Shown: in pieces, positions 9,533 through 18,922 of the stretch | Layout: each line of letters begins with the position of its first letter | How positions within the stretch are numbered: the stretch's first letter is position 1 | Source of the DNA: Lysobacter sp. Root76 | GTDB lineage: Bacteria > Pseudomonadota > Gammaproteobacteria > Xanthomonadales > Xanthomonadaceae | NCBI RefSeq assembly: GCF_001428685.1 | Contig: NZ_LMIK01000006.1 | Location: forward strand, 91,673 to 123,731 | Reading direction: 5' to 3' | DNA length: 32,059 bases | The notes under the pieces: generated by a model | Database searches by the model: none | Told to the model about the DNA's origin: nothing | The model's input: the letters and a program-made list of their open reading frames with translations, nothing else | Made by a program: the position numbers and the translations under genes

Positions 9533-9649
9533 TCAGGTCGGCGCGAAGCCCTTGGTGGCCTTCTTTTCGTTCTTTTCGGCGCGCTTTTCCTTGATCGTCT
9601 TGGTCGGTTTCTTCTTGGTTTCCTTCTTGCGGTCCAAGCCCTTGCTCAT
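9533..9649 (-). CDS. small lysine-rich conserved protein, 38 aa
   Basis: A complete 38-codon gene starting MSKGLDRKKETKKKPTKT and ending KKATKGFAPT. About 14 of 38 residues are lysine. A strong ribosome binding site (AGGAG, six bases before the ATG) supports translation. The MSKGxDRKKExKKKP start recalls a family of very short basic proteins found in many Proteobacteria and annotated only as hypothetical. A nucleic-acid-binding or ribosome-associated role would fit the composition but is inference. It lies between the convergent GST gene and the divergent uup gene. Confidence 0.75.
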   Translation of the reverse strand: MSKGLDRKKETKKKPTKTIKEKRAEKNEKKATKGFAPT

Positions 9650-9766
9650 GGCAGGCTCCTCGATTCGGTGGCGGTGGCCGCGGCCCGATGCCGGCGGCTA
9701 GGCCGCAGTATGCGCCGCGCCGGCGTCCGGTGCGCGTCCGGACGGCGCCCAGGGGCGTGCGCCGGC

Positions 9767-9772
9767 TACAAT
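9767..9772 (+). promoter_or_regulatory. -10 element of uup, apparently leaderless
   Basis: TACAAT matches five of six -10 consensus bases and is separated from the uup ATG by only six bases. Transcription would therefore start at or next to the A of the ATG, giving a leaderless mRNA. No Shine-Dalgarno sequence precedes the ATG. No clear -35 is visible at 17 bases upstream. Confidence 0.55.
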
Positions 9773-9778
9773 GGTCGG

Positions 9779-11686
<1,908 letters not shown>

Positions 11687-11759
11687 GCGGGCTCGGCGGT
11701 AGGTGAGGGTGCTGGGTCGCGGTTTGCTCTGGATGGCACCGCGATCGGTGGCTGCGCGA

Positions 11760-11844
11760 TCGCGGCTTACGCCGCTCCTACCCCAAGGCCGCTCAAGCTT
11801 CGAGCAGATCGACCGCTTTGGGGTAGGAGCGGCGTAAGCCGCGA
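11760..11844. repeat. inverted pair of REP-like elements after uup
   Basis: Perfect 27-bp arms (11760-11786 and 11818-11844) flank a 31-base loop holding a small hairpin (GCTCAAGCTTCGAGC region). These are the GTAGGAG-headed form of the element. Located about 75 bases after uup, the pair may end its transcript or protect its 3' end. Confidence 0.85.
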
Positions 11845-11943
11845 CGCGCATCCCGACTCACCGCGTCGGTTTCGTTCGCAGGCAGCGTAGCGTTGCCGTC
11901 ATCGCTATTTTCCCGGGCGGGCACAGCGACGGGCGACTGCGTT

Positions 11944-11968
11944 ATCGCGGCTTACGCCGCTCCCACAG
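11944..11968 (-). repeat. single REP-like element
   Basis: One solitary copy in minus orientation (GTGGGAG-headed form when read on the minus strand). Together with the pair at 11760-11844 it accounts for most structure in the 390-base gap between uup and the SRPBCC gene. I see nothing else in that gap. Confidence 0.8.
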
Positions 11969-12076
11969 ACGTCCACCGATGCGGCACCCCCGACTTCCGT
12001 CGCTTGCGCGCCGGCACGGCGCCGGTTCCTAATCGCCGCATCGGCCCGGCGCGGGCTCGGCGAGAGGTGGGCGGCT

Positions 12077-12733
12077 ATGGATCGGATCGCAATGGCATGC
12101 GCCGCGGCGCTGCTGCTGGGGACCAGCGCTGCGGCCTCGGCCGCGGTCAAGGATGTCGCCGCGAATGGTTTCAGCATCGAGAACGAGCAGGTCGTGCCGG
12201 TCGATCAGGCGACGGCCTGGAAGGCGCTGGTCGGCGACGTCGATCGCTGGTGGCCGAAGGACCACACCTGGTGGGGCGCGCAATCCAGGCTCTCGATCGA
12301 GCCGCGTGCCGGCGGCTGCTTCTGCGAAGCCAATCTCGACGGCCAGCGGCAGGCGCTGCACATGACCGTGGCCTTCGTCGATCCCGGCAAGACCCTGCGC
12401 CTGCTCGGCGGGCTGGGCCCGCTGCAGGGCATGGGACTGAGCGGCGCGATGGAATTCCGCCTGGCGCCGGCCGACGGCGGCGGCACCCGCATCACCCTGA
12501 GCTATCGCGCCGGCGGCTACACGCCGGACGATCTGAGCAAATTCGCGCCGGTGGTCGACAAGGTCCAGGGACTGCAACTGCTCGGTCTGGCCGATTACCT
12601 GCGCAAGCCGGGTAACCGCTCGGGCGCGGCCGGTGCTGGTGCCGGTGCTTCCGGCGGCGAGCGCGCCGGTTCGCAGCGCAGCGGTTCCCAAACCGAAAAC
12701 ACGCAACGCACACCCTCGGAGCCGAGCGAGTGA
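12077..12733 (+). CDS. exported SRPBCC (START-like) family protein
   Basis: Protein of 218 aa with a signal peptide (hydrophobic residues 4-20, likely cut after AASA near 22). The mature part is an SRPBCC-type lipid/ligand-binding fold: VPVDQATAWKALVGDVDRWWPKDHTWW starts the helix-grip, then GGCFCEA, TVAFVDPGKTLRLLG and TRITLSYRAGGY. A disordered Gly/Ala/Ser/Thr/Glu-rich tail begins near 180. The ligand is unknown. A GAGAGG ribosome site precedes the ATG. The stop codon overlaps the next gene's GTG start by four bases (GTGA), so the two are translationally coupled. Export is unusual for this family, most members of which are cytoplasmic. Confidence 0.85.
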   Translation: MDRIAMACAAALLLGTSAAASAAVKDVAANGFSIENEQVVPVDQATAWKALVGDVDRWWPKDHTWWGAQSRLSIEPRAGGCFCEANLDGQRQALHMTVAFVDPGKTLRLLGGLGPLQGMGLSGAMEFRLAPADGGGTRITLSYRAGGYTPDDLSKFAPVVDKVQGLQLLGLADYLRKPGNRSGAAGAGAGASGGERAGSQRSGSQTENTQRTPSEPSE

Positions 12734-13437
12734 ATCCTGCCGGCGCGGCCTACCGCACCCGCCACGAGCGCGGAGCGACCCTGGCGACGCATCGCCATAG
12801 CGCGCCTTACGCCGCCCTGGTGCTGGACGGCGACTACACCGAATCCAGCATCGACGGCCCGCTGCCGTGTCGACCCGGCACCTTGGTCCTGCATCCGGCG
12901 TATCACGCCCACGGCGACCGCTTCGGCGGACTCGGCGCGAGCGCGATCAATATCGAACTCGCGCCAGGAAGCTTCGAATTCGCCGCGAGCGCCTGGCAGG
13001 TGCACGACCTGCGCGAGGCGGCCGAGGTGTTCGAACGTTGCCCGCAGCGTCTGTCGGAACTGCTGGCCTGCGCCCGGCCGCAAGCCGCCGTCGAACTGCC
13101 CGACTGGCAGGGCGAGCTGCTGCGCACCATGGCCGAGTCCGAACACGACATCGCCGTGCTCGCGCGCGGGCTCGGCGTCTCGGCCGAGCACGCCAGCCGC
13201 GCTTTGAGTCGCAGCTATGGCATGTCGCCGCGCGCCTTGCGCCGCGAGGCGCGCTGGCGCCGCGCCCTGCAGTTGCTCGGCGGCGCGCTGCCCCTGGCCG
13301 AGGTCGCCGCGGCGGCGGGTTTCGCCGATCAGAGCCATCTGCACCGAATCGTCGTCGCCCATGCCGGCTGCACGCCGGCGCGGCTGCGGCTGCAGATCAA
13401 GTACGTACAAGACCGGCACGCCGCCATCGCGGCCTAA
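12730..13437 (+). CDS. AraC-family transcriptional regulator with N-terminal cupin
   Basis: Regulator of 235 aa. Residues 15-80 form a cupin-like sensing domain (ATHRHSAPYAALVLDGDYTE, then RPGTLVLHPAYHAHGDRF, with possible metal-binding histidines). Residues about 135-225 carry the AraC double helix-turn-helix (LARGLGVSAEHASRALSRSYG and LAEVAAAAGFADQSHLHRIVVAHAG). It starts with GTG inside the SRPBCC stop codon. The coupling suggests it responds to the same ligand or stress that the exported SRPBCC protein deals with, and probably controls this locus. Confidence 0.88.
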   Translation: MNPAGAAYRTRHERGATLATHRHSAPYAALVLDGDYTESSIDGPLPCRPGTLVLHPAYHAHGDRFGGLGASAINIELAPGSFEFAASAWQVHDLREAAEVFERCPQRLSELLACARPQAAVELPDWQGELLRTMAESEHDIAVLARGLGVSAEHASRALSRSYGMSPRALRREARWRRALQLLGGALPLAEVAAAAGFADQSHLHRIVVAHAGCTPARLRLQIKYVQDRHAAIAA

Positions 13438-13476
13438 TGGCTCCAACGCGCCCCCCGCGCCTTTGGAGTCTCCGCG

Positions 13477-14589
13477 ATGAAACTTTCCCTGTTGTCCGCC
13501 GCCACCGCTTTGCCCCTGCTGATGGCCTGGGCGCTGGGCGGTTCCGCCGAGACCCCGTCGCCGACGCCGGAGCCCAGCGGCCCGCTCGCCGCCAAGGCGG
13601 TCAGCGAAGCGATCGGCGCCTCGCTGCGCGCCGACGTGCCGACCGCGTTGACGGCCTTGAAGGCGGCGCCGGCCGAACAGTTCAACGCCAAGGACACGGC
13701 GTTCCGCAGTTGCATGCTCGATCGTCATGAGCGCAATTCGCCACCGCCGCCGGCCGGCGAGGTCAGCGATCCGCTGGCCCGGCGCGTGCTCGATATCTAT
13801 CAGCGCTACTGGTGGCATGCGGTCCGCGACCCGGCCCAGCGACCCGCCGAGGACGCCAAACTCAAGGCCGATCTGGCCGCCGCGATCGGCGAGCCGCCGC
13901 CGGCCGACGGCGACGAGGCCTTCGACGCCTTGAGCGAACGGATCAACGTCAAGTTGCGCGCCAGCGGGCTGCATCCCTTGCAGGGCCGCACGCCGCCGCT
14001 GTACGACCTGTTCCTGTGGGGCGAGCAGGAGGAGCGCGACTACACCGTCGCCTTGCCCGGCGGCGAACAGCAACCGGTCAAGGTGTTCGTGATGGACGGC
14101 TGGCTCAGCCGCGGCTGGGCCCACTACAGCGCCTGCGGTTCCACCGGCGCGGCCGGTTGGGCCAAGCCCGAGGGCCTGTACGCGGTGCGCTCGGCCTACG
14201 GCGACCTGAAGGGCGAGGATTTCCAGGTCAGTTTTCTCGGCCACGAATCCCAGCACTACGCCGACATGAAGCGCTGGCCCGACATGCCGGCGTGGGCGCT
14301 GGAGTACCGCGCCAAGCTGGTCGAGCTGGCCAAGGCCGACAACACCCGGATCAAGTTGATCGACCGCTTCTACCGCAGCCAGGACGATGAGCCCGATCAC
14401 CCGCATCCGTACGCGAACAAGCGCGTGATCGCCGACGTGCAGGCCAAGCTCGGTCTGCCGGCCAGCGGCGATCTGCGCCAGTCCGACCCCGAGTCGCTGC
14501 GCCGCGCCGCGCGCGATGTCCTGATCGAGGACACGCGCAAGCGCGAGGCGGAAACGCCGGTGATCGCCGCTGCCGCGCCGAAGAGCTGA
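13477..14589 (+). CDS. exported protein with HExxH metalloprotease-like motif, unrecognised family
   Basis: Protein of 370 aa that I cannot place in a named family. The first 24 residues are a signal peptide (MKLSLLSAATALPLLMAWAL, cut likely after GGSA). A Pro/Thr/Glu-rich spacer follows. The strongest clue is HESQH at 256-260, an HExxH zinc-protease signature, followed by ALEYRAKLVEL with Glu276 or Glu283 as a possible third ligand, as in gluzincins. Upstream lies an aromatic segment (LYDLFLWGEQEERDY) and a beta-rich part (VKVFVMDGWL). A protein-active periplasmic or secreted hydrolase is the best guess. It lies 39 bases after the AraC gene in the same direction and may belong to its regulon. 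Confidence 0.8.
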   Translation: MKLSLLSAATALPLLMAWALGGSAETPSPTPEPSGPLAAKAVSEAIGASLRADVPTALTALKAAPAEQFNAKDTAFRSCMLDRHERNSPPPPAGEVSDPLARRVLDIYQRYWWHAVRDPAQRPAEDAKLKADLAAAIGEPPPADGDEAFDALSERINVKLRASGLHPLQGRTPPLYDLFLWGEQEERDYTVALPGGEQQPVKVFVMDGWLSRGWAHYSACGSTGAAGWAKPEGLYAVRSAYGDLKGEDFQVSFLGHESQHYADMKRWPDMPAWALEYRAKLVELAKADNTRIKLIDRFYRSQDDEPDHPHPYANKRVIADVQAKLGLPASGDLRQSDPESLRRAARDVLIEDTRKREAETPVIAAAAPKS

Positions 14590-14611
14590 GTCGGTCGCAG
14601 GCCGCGGGCGC

Positions 14612-14617
14612 TAAACT
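14612..14617 (+). promoter_or_regulatory. -10 element of thpR, apparently leaderless
   Basis: TAAACT lies seven bases before the thpR ATG, as with uup. A transcript started here would begin at or next to the ATG. No Shine-Dalgarno sequence precedes the start, which fits. Confidence 0.45.
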
Positions 14618-14624
14618 GCCGGAC

Positions 14625-15209
14625 ATGCAACAGAACCTGTTCGGCGCAGCGCCCGCGGCGTCTGCCGATATCCACCGTTTGTTCTTCGCCCTGTTGCCCG
14701 ATGCGGCCACGCGCGAACGCATGGCCGAGCTCGCCTCGGCCCTGCGTCAGCGTCACGACGCCGGCGGCCGTCTGATCGGCGCGCATCGCTATCACCTGAC
14801 CTTGCAGTTCCTCGGCGATGCCGACCGTTTCCAGGAGGAGCGCGCGCAAGCCGCGCAGGCGGCCGCGGCCGATGTCGCCGCGAACGCGTTCGACCTGTGC
14901 CTGGACCGCGCCGGCAGTTTCCGCAATCGCTCGATTCCGTGGTGGCTGGGCTGCGAGCACACGCCGGCCGGATTGCAGGCGCTGTGGGAGCGGCTCGGCG
15001 TGGCCCTGGCCAAACGCGGCGTGCGGGTGGAGGGCGGGCATGGCCTGACGCCGCACGTGACCATCGTGCGCGACGCCGCCGGCCCGCTGCATCCGCCGGT
15101 CGCGGTCGAGCCGATCCGCTGGCGGGTCGCGGATTTCGCCCTGATCCACAGCCAGCTCGGCAGCCGCAACGCTTACACCGTGCTGGGGCAGTGGCCGTTG
15201 GCGGAGTGA
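14625..15209 (+). CDS. thpR: RNA 2',3'-cyclic phosphodiesterase (LigT/ThpR family)
   Basis: Protein of 194 aa of the 2H phosphoesterase superfamily, which opens 2',3'-cyclic phosphate RNA ends and was first known for 2'-5' RNA ligase activity. The two catalytic HxT motifs are present: HLTL with His57 and Thr59, and PHVTI with His144 and Thr146. The opening RLFFALLPDAATRERM and the near C-terminal FALIHSQLGS are typical of the family. Length is normal and nothing is missing. Confidence 0.94.
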   Translation: MQQNLFGAAPAASADIHRLFFALLPDAATRERMAELASALRQRHDAGGRLIGAHRYHLTLQFLGDADRFQEERAQAAQAAAADVAANAFDLCLDRAGSFRNRSIPWWLGCEHTPAGLQALWERLGVALAKRGVRVEGGHGLTPHVTIVRDAAGPLHPPVAVEPIRWRVADFALIHSQLGSRNAYTVLGQWPLAE

Positions 15210-15248
15210 GCGGGGCAGAATAAGGCCGTCCTCGCCACGGAGGCCGTC

Positions 15249-15857
15249 ATGGGCCAGCCCGATCCGCGCATCGACGCCTACATCGCCCGATCGGCGGAGT
15301 TCGCCCGGCCGCTGCTCACCCATCTGCGCGGCGTGATCCACAGCGCCTGCCCCGAGGTCGAGGAGACCATGAAGTGGGGCATGCCCAGCTTCGTCTACCA
15401 CGGCCAGATCCTGTGCGGCATGGCCGCGTTCAAGCAGCACGCCAGCTTCGGTTTCTGGCAGGGCGCGCATATCGTCGGTCCGGACGGCAGCAAGGGCGAC
15501 GAGGCCATGGGCCAGTTCGGACGCCTGACCGGCGTGAAGGATCTGCCGGGCAAGCGTGTGCTGTCCGGCTATGTGAAGCAGGCCATGGCCCTGATCGACG
15601 CCGGCGTGAAGCGGTCTTCGAGCAAGAGCGCGACGCCCAAGCCGCCGGTGGAGGTGCCGCCGGACCTGGCCGCGGCGCTGAAGAAGAACGCCAAGGCGCG
15701 CAAGGCCTTCGATGCGTTCGCGCCCAGCCATCGCCGCGAGTACGTGGAATGGATCACCGAGGCCAAGCGCGAGGCGACCCGGCTCAAGCGCGTCGAGCAG
15801 ACGGTGGAATGGCTGGCCGAAGGCAAGCAGCGCAACTGGAAATACATGGAGCGCTGA
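15249..15857 (+). CDS. YdeI/OmpD-associated (OmdA) family protein with DUF1801 domain
   Basis: Protein of 202 aa. The N-terminal half is a DUF1801-type domain (EETMKWGMPSFVYHGQILCG, then FKQHASFGFWQGAHI). The C-terminal part is the OmdA domain with PPDLAAALKKNAKARKAFDAF and HRREYVEWITEAKREATRLK, ending in the basic helix VEWLAEGKQRNWKYMER. The family includes Salmonella YdeI, linked to resistance to antimicrobial peptides and to OmpD. A GGAGG ribosome site precedes the ATG. It lies 39 bases after thpR, with its own possible promoter in the gap. Confidence 0.9.
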   Translation: MGQPDPRIDAYIARSAEFARPLLTHLRGVIHSACPEVEETMKWGMPSFVYHGQILCGMAAFKQHASFGFWQGAHIVGPDGSKGDEAMGQFGRLTGVKDLPGKRVLSGYVKQAMALIDAGVKRSSSKSATPKPPVEVPPDLAAALKKNAKARKAFDAFAPSHRREYVEWITEAKREATRLKRVEQTVEWLAEGKQRNWKYMER

Positions 15858-15911
15858 TCGGGAGGAGGGCGTCGTGCGCGCGACGACGCCATCGAAACCG
15901 CTTGCCGCTTC

Positions 15912-16010
15912 GGGGTAGGAGCGACGTGAGTCGCGACCGGCATCCCTCGCTGCACTGCGCCATTCGTCGTAGTTGCGATGGCGCGGTCGCGGCTTACGCC
16001 GCTCCTACAG
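15912..16010. repeat. diverged inverted pair of REP-like elements
   Basis: A diverged plus copy (15912-15938, with the loop changed to GACGTGAGTC) faces a standard minus copy (15984-16010). Unlike the other pairs, the arms do not match perfectly. They lie between the convergent YdeI/OmdA gene and the EEP gene, where a bidirectional terminator would be expected. Confidence 0.7.
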
Positions 16011-16072
16011 AAAGCGAGGAGGCCATCGCCCCGCGGCGCAACCGCGGCTGTCAGCGTCCTACGAGCGCTCGC

Positions 16073-16993
16073 TCAGCGCCCCGGCGGCGGCAGCATCCGC
16101 AGCAGGGCATGCACCCCGTAGTGGTCGGAAGCCCAGACGCCGTCGGCGTCGGGCGCGCTGAACAGGATCTGCGCCGATTCGGCCGCGAACGCCGCCGGTT
16201 CGTACCAGATGTGGTCGATGCGCAGCGGCGCGTACTGGTTGAGGTTGAGGGTGCTGTGCTCGCGCGCGTCGTCGGCGATGCCCGGGTGCAGGCGGCCGTA
16301 GGCGTTATCGAAGCGCTGGCGGAATTGGGCGAACTCGGGCGCATGCTCGGGCGCGTTGAAGTCGCCGGCGACGAGGCTGGGCGCGCCGTCGGCGCTGGCG
16401 TCGATGTAGGCCAGCAGGTCGTCGATCTGGCGTTTGCGGATCGCGCCGCCTTCGGGTTTGTAGTGCAGGTGGGTGGCGTAGAGATTGACCGTGCGTCCGT
16501 CCACGGCGATGCGGGCATGGGCGACGGTGCGGTAGTCGTCGGCGGGCTGCAGCGGCTTCCAGTCCAGCGCCAGCAGCGGGCGCCGGCTCAGGATCGCGTT
16601 GCCGTAGCGGCGCGGCGCGTCGGCGGCGTCGACCGAGACGAAGTAGGCGCGGTACCCCAGGGCGTCGGCCAGGGTTTGCGCCTGGTTGGGCAGGTTCTCG
16701 TGCTGCAGCACTTCCTGCAGCGCGATCACGTCGGGCTGCAGTCGGCGCAGTTCGGCGACGATCTGGCGCTGCCGCGCCGGCCAATCGCCCTTGTCGTGCC
16801 AGAGGTTGAGGGTGACGACGGAGAGCATGCTTGCCGAGCCTATGCGGTCTGCCGGGTCGCGACCGGAGGAATGCGCCTTGCGTCCGGCGGCATGGACCGG
16901 CGCGGCCGCGACCGCCGCCAGCACTGCGACGGTCGTCAGCAGCCGCGCGACGAGGTGGCGCAGCGCGGGCCGGCTGGCCGCCCGCTGGCTCAA
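16073..16993 (-). CDS. exported endonuclease/exonuclease/phosphatase family protein
   Basis: EEP-superfamily hydrolase, a DNase I-like fold that cuts phosphodiesters in nucleic acids, phospholipids or inositides. Numbering from a TTG start at 16993 (306 aa), an AXA-type signal peptide (ARLLTTVAVLAAVAAAPVHA) precedes the domain. Motifs are TLNLWH, ALQEV with the metal-binding Glu94, the YATHLHYKP strand, GDFNAPEH and the terminal catalytic SDHYGV. An ATG at 16828 gives a 251-aa version without export signal and has no Shine-Dalgarno. The TTG start is preferred because it yields a complete signal peptide and overlaps the stop of the M14 gene by TTGA. The two exported enzymes are then translationally coupled. 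Confidence 0.82.
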   Translation of the reverse strand: MSQRAASRPALRHLVARLLTTVAVLAAVAAAPVHAAGRKAHSSGRDPADRIGSASMLSVVTLNLWHDKGDWPARQRQIVAELRRLQPDVIALQEVLQHENLPNQAQTLADALGYRAYFVSVDAADAPRRYGNAILSRRPLLALDWKPLQPADDYRTVAHARIAVDGRTVNLYATHLHYKPEGGAIRKRQIDDLLAYIDASADGAPSLVAGDFNAPEHAPEFAQFRQRFDNAYGRLHPGIADDAREHSTLNLNQYAPLRIDHIWYEPAAFAAESAQILFSAPDADGVWASDHYGVHALLRMLPPPGR

Positions 16994-18753
16994 CGCGGCA
17001 CCGTGCCGATGCGCAGCACCGGGTACAGGCGGTAGCTGTCGTCCCAGGACGAGTGGCGGCGGTAGAAGAACTCCAGCCGCGCCTGCGGGTCCTTGGCGAA
17101 GGCCGGGTCGGACTTCAGCTTCTGCTCGAACGCGGCCTTGAGCTTGGGATCGGCGGCGAGCATCTCGCGGGCGACGTCCTCGGCCACGTAGTCCTCCATG
17201 TACTCCTTGCGCTCGAAGGCGTTGTTGAACTCGCCCCAGGCGGCGAGCGCGTCCGGCGCCTGCGGTTCCAGCAGCGCCATCGCCAGGCGCGCCTTGGGCT
17301 GGGCGATCGGCACGAACAGGGCGCCGGCGGCGACGTTGCGGACTTCCGGCTTCCACTCGCCGCTGGCGGTCAGGCGCTGGTGGCCTTCGACCGATTGCGC
17401 GGCGAAATCGGCCTGGTCGGCGCGGAAGGTTTCGACCCGGGCCTTGGGCAAGGCGCCGTCGAGGCGACGGTAGGCGATGCCGTGCACGTCGAGCTTGGCC
17501 GCGACCCAGGCCGCGTGCGCGGCCGGCACCAGATAGCCGCCGCGCGGCGCCTTGAGGGTCAGGCTGGGCTGAACGTCGTCCTTCATGGGCAGGTTCCAGA
17601 CCTGCGGGGTGTTCTCGTCGTAGCGCGTCATCAGCGCGCCGGAAATCTCCGACGGCGTGCGCGTGTAGGCGTAGCCGCGGAAGGCGACGGTGCGGGTCCT
17701 GGCTCCGGCCTTGTAGTCCAGCGCCACCGGCTGGCCGGCGAGTTTGGCCGCGCGCTGGTCGGCGGCGGCGGCTTCGCGCTGCCAGGCCGCGCCGTTGGCG
17801 GCGACGCCTTCGAGCACGGCGACGATGGTGTTGCGGGTGATCCGCACCCGGGTCGGGTAGTCCTTCCAGGAGTGGGTTTCGACCAGCATGCCCAGGCGGT
17901 TGCGCAGTTGGAAATAGCCGTGCGAAAAGCGCGGCGGCGCGACCGCGTCCTCGAAACCGGAGGAGGGGTCGTCGTTGCGCACGAACGAGGGGTAGTACGG
18001 CAGCGGCAGCGAACCCTGCTTGGCCAGCTGCCCGATCACGCCGTCGCGCAGCGCGATGCCGGCCTTGCGCAAAGGCAGGTCGCCGGATTTCACCGGTTCG
18101 ACCTGGATCGAAACATCGTGTTCGAACTTGGCGCCGTCGGTGACGTGCAGGTCGACGTAGACCAGCGGGTCCCATTCGCCGACCAGCTTGAGCATGGACT
18201 GCATCTCGGCGCTGTCGGCTTTGAGGTAGTCGCGGTTGAGGTTGTAGTTCTGGGCGGTGGTGCGCCAGCCCATTTCCTCCGGACCGCGCTGGTTGGGTCG
18301 GTTCCAGCGCGCGTAGCGCTCGTGGCCGTCGACGTTGAACACCGGCACGAACAGCAGCACCTGCTTGGCCAGCGCGCCCGGCGCCGCCTCGCCGTCGAGG
18401 GCCTGACGCAGGGCCAGGAAGCCGGCGTCCTTGCCGTCGATCTCGCCGGAGTGGATGCCGCCCTGGATCAGGGTCACCGGCAGGTTCTTGGCCTTGGCCG
18501 CCTGCGCAGTGAAGGCGCCGGCCGGCGACACGATCAGCACCTTCATCGGCCGGCCTTCGGGCGAGGTGCCGAAGTCGCTGCAGCGCACCGCGTCCGGGTA
18601 GCGCTGGGCATAGGCCTCGCACAGGGCGATCACCTCGTCGTAGCGGCCGGTCTTGATGAAGCCGCTGCGTTCGGCAACGGTACTGAGCGAGGTATCGGCC
18701 GCGGCGGGCAGGGCGGTGGCGAGCAGCGCAGCGAGCAGTAGCGTGCGGGTCAT
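16990..18753 (-). CDS. exported M14-family zinc carboxypeptidase
   Basis: Protein of 587 aa with a signal peptide (TLLLAALLATALPAAAD, cut near 19). The M14 active site is complete: HSGE with His101 and Glu104 and DLHVTDG with His203 as zinc ligands, the substrate-binding NYNLNRDY (169-176), and the catalytic glutamate in VETHSWKDYP (Glu292). The remaining 290 residues form an accessory C-terminal region with repeated beta strands, larger than in a plain carboxypeptidase A. It should remove C-terminal residues from extracellular or periplasmic peptides, supplying the peptide transporter encoded nearby. Divergent from the third GST. Confidence 0.93.
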   Translation of the reverse strand: MTRTLLLAALLATALPAAADTSLSTVAERSGFIKTGRYDEVIALCEAYAQRYPDAVRCSDFGTSPEGRPMKVLIVSPAGAFTAQAAKAKNLPVTLIQGGIHSGEIDGKDAGFLALRQALDGEAAPGALAKQVLLFVPVFNVDGHERYARWNRPNQRGPEEMGWRTTAQNYNLNRDYLKADSAEMQSMLKLVGEWDPLVYVDLHVTDGAKFEHDVSIQVEPVKSGDLPLRKAGIALRDGVIGQLAKQGSLPLPYYPSFVRNDDPSSGFEDAVAPPRFSHGYFQLRNRLGMLVETHSWKDYPTRVRITRNTIVAVLEGVAANGAAWQREAAAADQRAAKLAGQPVALDYKAGARTRTVAFRGYAYTRTPSEISGALMTRYDENTPQVWNLPMKDDVQPSLTLKAPRGGYLVPAAHAAWVAAKLDVHGIAYRRLDGALPKARVETFRADQADFAAQSVEGHQRLTASGEWKPEVRNVAAGALFVPIAQPKARLAMALLEPQAPDALAAWGEFNNAFERKEYMEDYVAEDVAREMLAADPKLKAAFEQKLKSDPAFAKDPQARLEFFYRRHSSWDDSYRLYPVLRIGTVPR

Positions 18754-18804
18754 GCGGGGTCTCCCAGGTCAGCCCGAATGGTAACGGAGCCTTGCTGCCG
18801 CAGC

Positions 18805-18821
18805 TGTGCATCGCTTGCACA
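18805..18821. promoter_or_regulatory. inverted repeat in divergent promoter region
   Basis: TGTGCA-N5-TGCACA lies between the divergent M14 and GST genes, 52 bases before the M14 start codon. It is symmetrical, as expected of a dimeric regulator site. A TACCAT hexamer (minus strand, 18778-18783) and a TAGACT hexamer (plus strand, 18891-18896) are possible -10 elements on either side. No regulator can be named. Confidence 0.3.
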
Positions 18822-18922
18822 CTACTGACAGCCGGCGTCAGCACATGCGGGTCGCGTTCCACGCGCGTGCGTACGGATGCGCGGCTGGCATAGACTGCTC
18901 CGCCGCCTGCAGGATCGACCGC

